Assembly: GCA_008501545.1 (NCBI GenBank)
Contig: QQUM01000767.1
Span: forward strand, 1-10,108
Reading direction: 5' to 3'
Length of the DNA: 10,108 bases
Source: Calditrichota bacterium
GTDB lineage: Bacteria > Zhuqueibacterota > Zhuqueibacteria > Zhuqueibacterales > Geothermadaptataceae
Shown here: positions 7,116 to 10,108 of the stretch, in pieces
Layout: each line of letters opens with the position of its first letter
How positions within the stretch are numbered: the first letter of the stretch is position 1
Translations under genes and position numbers: made by a program
Notes under the pieces: model-generated
Told to the model about the DNA's origin: nothing
The model's input: the letters and a program-made list of their open reading frames with translations, nothing else
Databases searched by the model: none

Positions 7116-7877
7116 TTACTTATTTCGAATCTCTTTCAACATCTTGGCAGCTTCTTTTTTGTGGTTGTCATCTTCCCACTGCACTTTCTCGAGATCGAGG
7201 CATTTTTGCAACTGCGTTTTTGCTTCTGCATATTTTTCCAGCTCGATTAACGTACGCGCATACTCGAGACGATGCACCGGCTTTTCGGGGTTCAAGTCAA
7301 TCGCCATGGCGAAGTATTTCTCGGCATTTTCCAATGTCGCCCCTTTTGGCACACCACCGTATACGACTTTGGCTGCCGCGCGCAAAAACCAGCCCAATGT
7401 CGCGATGTTGTGATTCCAGCGCCCAAGAATGTGGGCCGCACCATCATGCTCCGGATTGACTTCCAGGGCTTTTTTTGCTTCTGCTTCCACTTCCTTCGAT
7501 AGTTCTATTTTTTTCTTTCCGCCTTCAAAAAGGGCCAATCTGCCGACAGATAATGCAAGCACGTAGTGGGATTCCGCCTTGTCCCCATATAACTCAATGC
7601 ATTTTCGAGCGTATTTATCCGCTTCGAGATAATGCTCTTTTTCTGCATCGCCGCCAAGCGCTTTCCCGACATCGGTGAGCGCGCGGGCTGTTTTCCACAG
7701 TCCATCAAAGTTTTGCTCGTCGAGTTCCAAAACTTTCTTGTAGGATGTGAGAGCGGTTTGGTTATCAAACGATTCGTAAGCTGCATCCCCTTTGTCGAGC
7801 CATTCCTGTACATTGTCCTGCGCCATGAGCACGGCGGGGACCATCAAAATGAGTACAACTGCGAGAAATTTTTTCAT
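7116..7877 (-). CDS. Exported TPR-like protein, RMDN (regulator of microtubule dynamics) family-like
   Basis: 253 residues. The signal peptide is residues 1-19 (MKKFLAVVL through LMA, cleaved before Gln20), so the protein is exported, probably to the periplasm. The body is helical repeats: TPR-like units around 24-55 (WLDKGDAAYESFDNQTALTSYKKVLEL) and 82-96, then SHYVLALSVGRLALFEGGKKKIELS (103-127), LEVNPEHDGAAHILGRWNHNIATLGWF (138-164) and AEKYFAMAIDLNPEK further on. The ILGRWxxxxAxLxWxxRxxAxxxxGxxPxAtxxxAxxYFxxAxxLNP layout is what I know from eukaryotic RMDN1-3 proteins and their bacterial relatives. The molecular role in bacteria is unknown, with scaffolding or protein binding typical for TPRs. 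The start at 7877 was chosen over an upstream ATG at 8051 because AGGAGG (7890-7885) lies seven bases before it and a proper signal peptide follows. The upstream 58 codons encode mostly decayed VOC sequence. Confidence 0.8.
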   Translation of the reverse strand: MKKFLAVVLILMVPAVLMAQDNVQEWLDKGDAAYESFDNQTALTSYKKVLELDEQNFDGLWKTARALTDVGKALGGDAEKEHYLEADKYARKCIELYGDKAESHYVLALSVGRLALFEGGKKKIELSKEVEAEAKKALEVNPEHDGAAHILGRWNHNIATLGWFLRAAAKVVYGGVPKGATLENAEKYFAMAIDLNPEKPVHRLEYARTLIELEKYAEAKTQLQKCLDLEKVQWEDDNHKKEAAKMLKEIRNK

Positions 7878-7884
7878 CAAATTT

Positions 7885-7890
7885 CCTCCT
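7885..7890 (-). promoter_or_regulatory. Ribosome binding site deciding the RMDN-like start
   Basis: On the minus strand this reads AGGAGG, a full Shine-Dalgarno core, seven bases before the ATG at 7877-7875. It rules against the longer reading from 8051. Confidence 0.85.
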
Positions 7891-7911
7891 GCTCCAGAAT
7901 GAATAATAAAT

Positions 7912-8009
7912 TTATTGGATTTTCTCCATGAGTTCGACCTGCATACCGTCCGGTGCATCGATAAAAGCGACCTTTGATTCTGGCGAAGCCTAACACCTTC
8001 CTCTTTTAT
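7912..8009 (-). pseudogene. Decayed C-terminal end of a VOC/glyoxalase-family gene
   Basis: On the minus strand, codons 7989-7912 read ASPESKVAFIDAPDGMQV then ELMEKIQ and a stop. This is the usual end of VOC-superfamily proteins (glyoxalase I, methylmalonyl-CoA epimerase and relatives), with the Glu of VEL at the place of the last metal ligand. In the next frame just before it, IKEEGV (8009-7992) fits the preceding KExGVR element of the same family, so one base is lost or gained near 7990-7992. Beyond 8010 nothing VOC-like remains, and there is no start. Only about 33 codons of an estimated 130 survive. The stop is 34 bases before the RMDN-like start, so the lost gene may once have been its operon partner. 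Confidence 0.65.
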
Positions 8010-8107
8010 AAAGTAAAGAAAAACAATAAGAACATAAATGCTGAAAGTCAAACCTTTTTAATGTGATTCAAGTTTGCAAAGTGGATAAATTTTTATACTT
8101 TAAAATA

Positions 8108-8113
8108 TATAAT
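8108..8113 (+). promoter_or_regulatory. Possible -10 box for the ggt gene
   Basis: A perfect TATAAT stands 40 bases before the ggt start in an AT-rich stretch. No good -35 box is found at the right distance (TTGCAA at 8074-8079 is too far away), so this is a weak call. An alternative TATACT lies at 8094-8099. Confidence 0.25.
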
Positions 8114-8153
8114 AACCTGCATTTTTATTATTTACAAAGGCTAAAGGAGCGGC

Positions 8154-9866
8154 ATGCGGAAATCCGGGAACTCTCATCTTCTCTGTTTTATTCTCTTTCT
8201 TTTTTTCCTCCAAATCCAGACAACATTACTCGGTCAGGGACGGCGCCCTGTACGTGTAAAAAATGGCATGGTCGTCTCTACCTCCAGGTATGCTTCAGAA
8301 ATTGGCAAGCAGGTACTTACAGATGGCGGCAATGCCATTGATGCTGCTGTGGCAACGGCATTTGCACTGGCAGTCACCTGGCCTTCTGCCGGCAATCTGG
8401 GCGGTGGTGGCTTTCTGGTTTATCATCGTTCAGATGGTGATGTCACCACATTTGATTTTCGAGAAAAAGCGCCGCTAGTGGCTACGGAACGCATGTTTCT
8501 CAGCGAAGACGGAAAGATACGAAATGCCAGCAACCATGAAGGCATTCTTGCTGTCGGAGTACCGGGGACAGTGGCGGGATTGTATGCTGCTCACAAAAAA
8601 TATGGCAATACAAACTGGAAAAAACTGGTTGAACCGGCTTACAAATTGGCGAAAAAAGGATTCCCGTTAACATGGGGCTTGCACGATGGGTTTAAATACC
8701 ATAAAGATGACTGGCTGCAATACCCATCCTCTACAAAAATATTTCTTAAACCGGACAGCAGTCTCTACCAACCCGGGGAACGCTGGGTACAGCGCGATCA
8801 CGCAGCAACGCTTAAACGCATCATGAAAAAAGGCCGTGACGGCTTTTACAAAGGCAAGACAGCGGACCTCATTATGGATTACATGCAAAAACATAATGGA
8901 TTGATAACCCACGAAGACCTGGAAAAATACCAGCCTGTTGAACGCGAACCTGTGCACGGTACTTATCGGGATTTTGATATTTACGCTATGGGGCCGCCAA
9001 GTTCGGGTGGTGTCGTGCTCGCTGAAATGCTGAATATTTTAGAAGGTTACGACCTGGCTGCCATGGGCCATAACTCAGCGAAATATTTGCATTTTATCAC
9101 AGAAGCCATGCGCCGGGCTTATGCCGATCGTGCCCGGTATTTGGGCGACCCGGACTTTAGTACCGACATGCCGCTTGCAAAGCTGCTATCGAAAGAATAT
9201 GCCGCCTATTTGCGAACAACAATTTCTGAGACCGAAGCATCGATCAGCGACAGCATCACGTTTAACGATGTGTATGAAAGCCCTGAAACGACGCATTTTT
9301 CCGTTATTGATGCATCCGGGAATATGGTTTCATTAACCTATACACTGGAATATCCTTATGGTAGTAGAATGATCGTCGAAGGTGCCGGCTTCTTGCTCAA
9401 TAACGAAATGGGTGATTTCAATCCCATGCCCGGCACCACCGATTCCCGTGGGTACATCGGGACAGAACCAAATCTGATTGAACCGGAAAAACGTATGTTA
9501 TCCAGTATGACACCGACGATTGTTGCAAAGAACGGTATACCGATCATGGCGGTTGGCAGCCCGGGAGGACGAACAATTATCAACACGGTTTTGCAAGTTG
9601 TACTCAATGTGCTTGAGTTCGATATGAACATCGCAAAAGCTGTGGAAGCACCGCGCATTCATCATCAATGGCTCCCCGATGTCACCCGGATGGAGGATTG
9701 GGGCTTCTCACCGGATACACAACGCTTGTACAAAGATTATGGACATAATCTCAAGATCAGATGGAGACAAGGCGCTGTTATGGGAATTTACAAAAATACC
9801 GAAGAAGATATTATTTACGGTGCCAGCGACTCCCGCAGTTCGGATGGAGCGGCAGTGGGGTATTGA
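8154..9866 (+). CDS. ggt: Gamma-glutamyltranspeptidase (glutathione hydrolase)
   Basis: Exported Ntn-hydrolase that cleaves the gamma-glutamyl bond of glutathione and related compounds, by hydrolysis or transfer; 570 residues, near the 580 of E. coli GGT. An N-terminal hydrophobic signal segment (about 9-28) is followed by ASEIGKQVLTDGGNAIDAAV and GNLGGGGF, and FREKAP with Arg103 (substrate carboxylate binding). Autocleavage is expected before Thr379 in ETTHFSV, giving a large subunit and a 192-residue small subunit. Asp421, Ser450-Ser451 (LSSM) and GSPGG fall at the same distances from the nucleophile as Asp433, Ser462-463 and GSPGG in E. coli. The lid loop between them has the same length as in E. 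coli. Glu399 stands where E. coli has Asn411, as in Bacillus-type enzymes (from memory). GGAG at 8146-8149 supports the start, with a slightly short gap of four bases. It appears to be a single-gene unit, intact to its GY end. Confidence 0.96.
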   Translation: MRKSGNSHLLCFILFLFFLQIQTTLLGQGRRPVRVKNGMVVSTSRYASEIGKQVLTDGGNAIDAAVATAFALAVTWPSAGNLGGGGFLVYHRSDGDVTTFDFREKAPLVATERMFLSEDGKIRNASNHEGILAVGVPGTVAGLYAAHKKYGNTNWKKLVEPAYKLAKKGFPLTWGLHDGFKYHKDDWLQYPSSTKIFLKPDSSLYQPGERWVQRDHAATLKRIMKKGRDGFYKGKTADLIMDYMQKHNGLITHEDLEKYQPVEREPVHGTYRDFDIYAMGPPSSGGVVLAEMLNILEGYDLAAMGHNSAKYLHFITEAMRRAYADRARYLGDPDFSTDMPLAKLLSKEYAAYLRTTISETEASISDSITFNDVYESPETTHFSVIDASGNMVSLTYTLEYPYGSRMIVEGAGFLLNNEMGDFNPMPGTTDSRGYIGTEPNLIEPEKRMLSSMTPTIVAKNGIPIMAVGSPGGRTIINTVLQVVLNVLEFDMNIAKAVEAPRIHHQWLPDVTRMEDWGFSPDTQRLYKDYGHNLKIRWRQGAVMGIYKNTEEDIIYGASDSRSSDGAAVGY

Positions 9867-9922
9867 GTGCAAAATTAGTGTCCATCCGACAAAGTCGACA
9901 ATTGCTTGCGCCGGCGTTTGAA

Positions 9923-10055
9923 CAACCTTATTTTTGCAAAAAAACCTTAGTAGTCTGAAAAAAAAACACCGAACACCAAAATCTTATTACCTTATTGGGC
10001 AGCGCTGAATAAGGGAATAAGGTTGCCATTTGTGGATTATCAGGACTACTAAGGT
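9923..10055 (+). repeat. Nested inverted-repeat element downstream of ggt
   Basis: Outer arms: ACCTTAGTAGTCTGA (9944-9958) and TCAGGACTACTAAGGT (10040-10055), complementary except for one extra C. Inner arms: CTTATTACCTTATT (9983-9996) and AATAAGGGAATAAG (10008-10021), 13 of 14 paired, closing on a loop that holds the palindrome CAGCGCTG (10000-10007). A third possible arm, CAACCTTATT (9923-9932), is exactly complementary to 10016-10025 and would compete with the inner stem. Nothing here codes for protein. It could be a MITE-like element, a structured RNA or leader of a gene beyond the window, or a terminator region for ggt. No long U-tract follows the stems. Confidence 0.55.
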
Positions 10056-10108
10056 AAAAAGAACAAGAATAATATGTCCTCAAGAAGGTAAAATTTTTGC
10101 TCTCCAGC

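Noticed and set aside
7055..7502. Plus-strand open frames opposite the RMDN-like gene
   Set aside because: They are antisense shadows, and the first begins inside the lepB terminator stem.
7878..8051. Longer N-terminus (58 extra codons) for the RMDN-like protein starting at 8051
   Set aside because: A full AGGAGG and a proper signal peptide mark the start at 7877. The extra codons run through a VOC remnant out of frame.
9679..9958. Open frames overlapping and extending past the 3' end of ggt
   Set aside because: They overlap the conserved C-terminus of GGT in other frames and show no domain or start signal.

Overview
This window looks like chromosomal DNA from a Gram-negative bacterium of the FCB group, for example Calditrichota/KSB1, Ignavibacteriota or a relative. 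The basis is one protein ending in the QNYPNPFNPSTT-type C-terminal secretion (Por/T9SS-like) domain, an outer-membrane porin, several Sec signal peptides ending in A-Q, and moderate GC content. The species cannot be named from the sequence alone. I found no phage, IS transposase, CRISPR array, tRNA or rRNA.

Layout. (1) 1-1516: the 3' end of a Na+/phosphate cotransporter gene (PhoU-like tail, with an apparent frameshift at an A7 run) overlaps the start of a phosphate-selective porin (OprO/OprP family) gene. Together they form an outer-membrane plus inner-membrane phosphate uptake pair. (2) 1594-4836: two adjacent genes for exported proteins built from lamin-tail domains (LTD). One is a possible lipoprotein with two LTDs around an Ig-like domain. 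The other has three LTDs in an exact 471-bp tandem period and a C-terminal sorting domain. Strong hairpins follow each gene. (3) 4837-5208: an intergenic region with a pair of inverted REP/BIME-like hairpins. (4) 5209-6150: an exported protein of unknown function with a TolB-N/CsgG-like front half and a beta-strand-rich back half. (5) 6252-7019: signal peptidase I (lepB), closed by a textbook terminator. (6) On the minus strand, 7877-7116: an exported TPR-like protein resembling the eukaryotic RMDN (regulator of microtubule dynamics) family. The decayed C-terminal end of a VOC/glyoxalase gene lies just upstream of it. (7) 8154-9866: a complete gamma-glutamyltranspeptidase. (8) 9867-10108: no gene, but a nested inverted-repeat structure of about 130 bp.

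Most of the window deals with the cell envelope: phosphate entry, exported surface proteins, signal-peptide cleavage and periplasmic glutathione/gamma-glutamyl breakdown. Only the first two genes show clear operon structure. I found no convincing new defence or mobile system. The items most worth a second look are the LTD repeat proteins, the bacterial RMDN-like protein, the VOC remnant, the frameshift or overlap in the cotransporter, and the two non-coding inverted-repeat elements.
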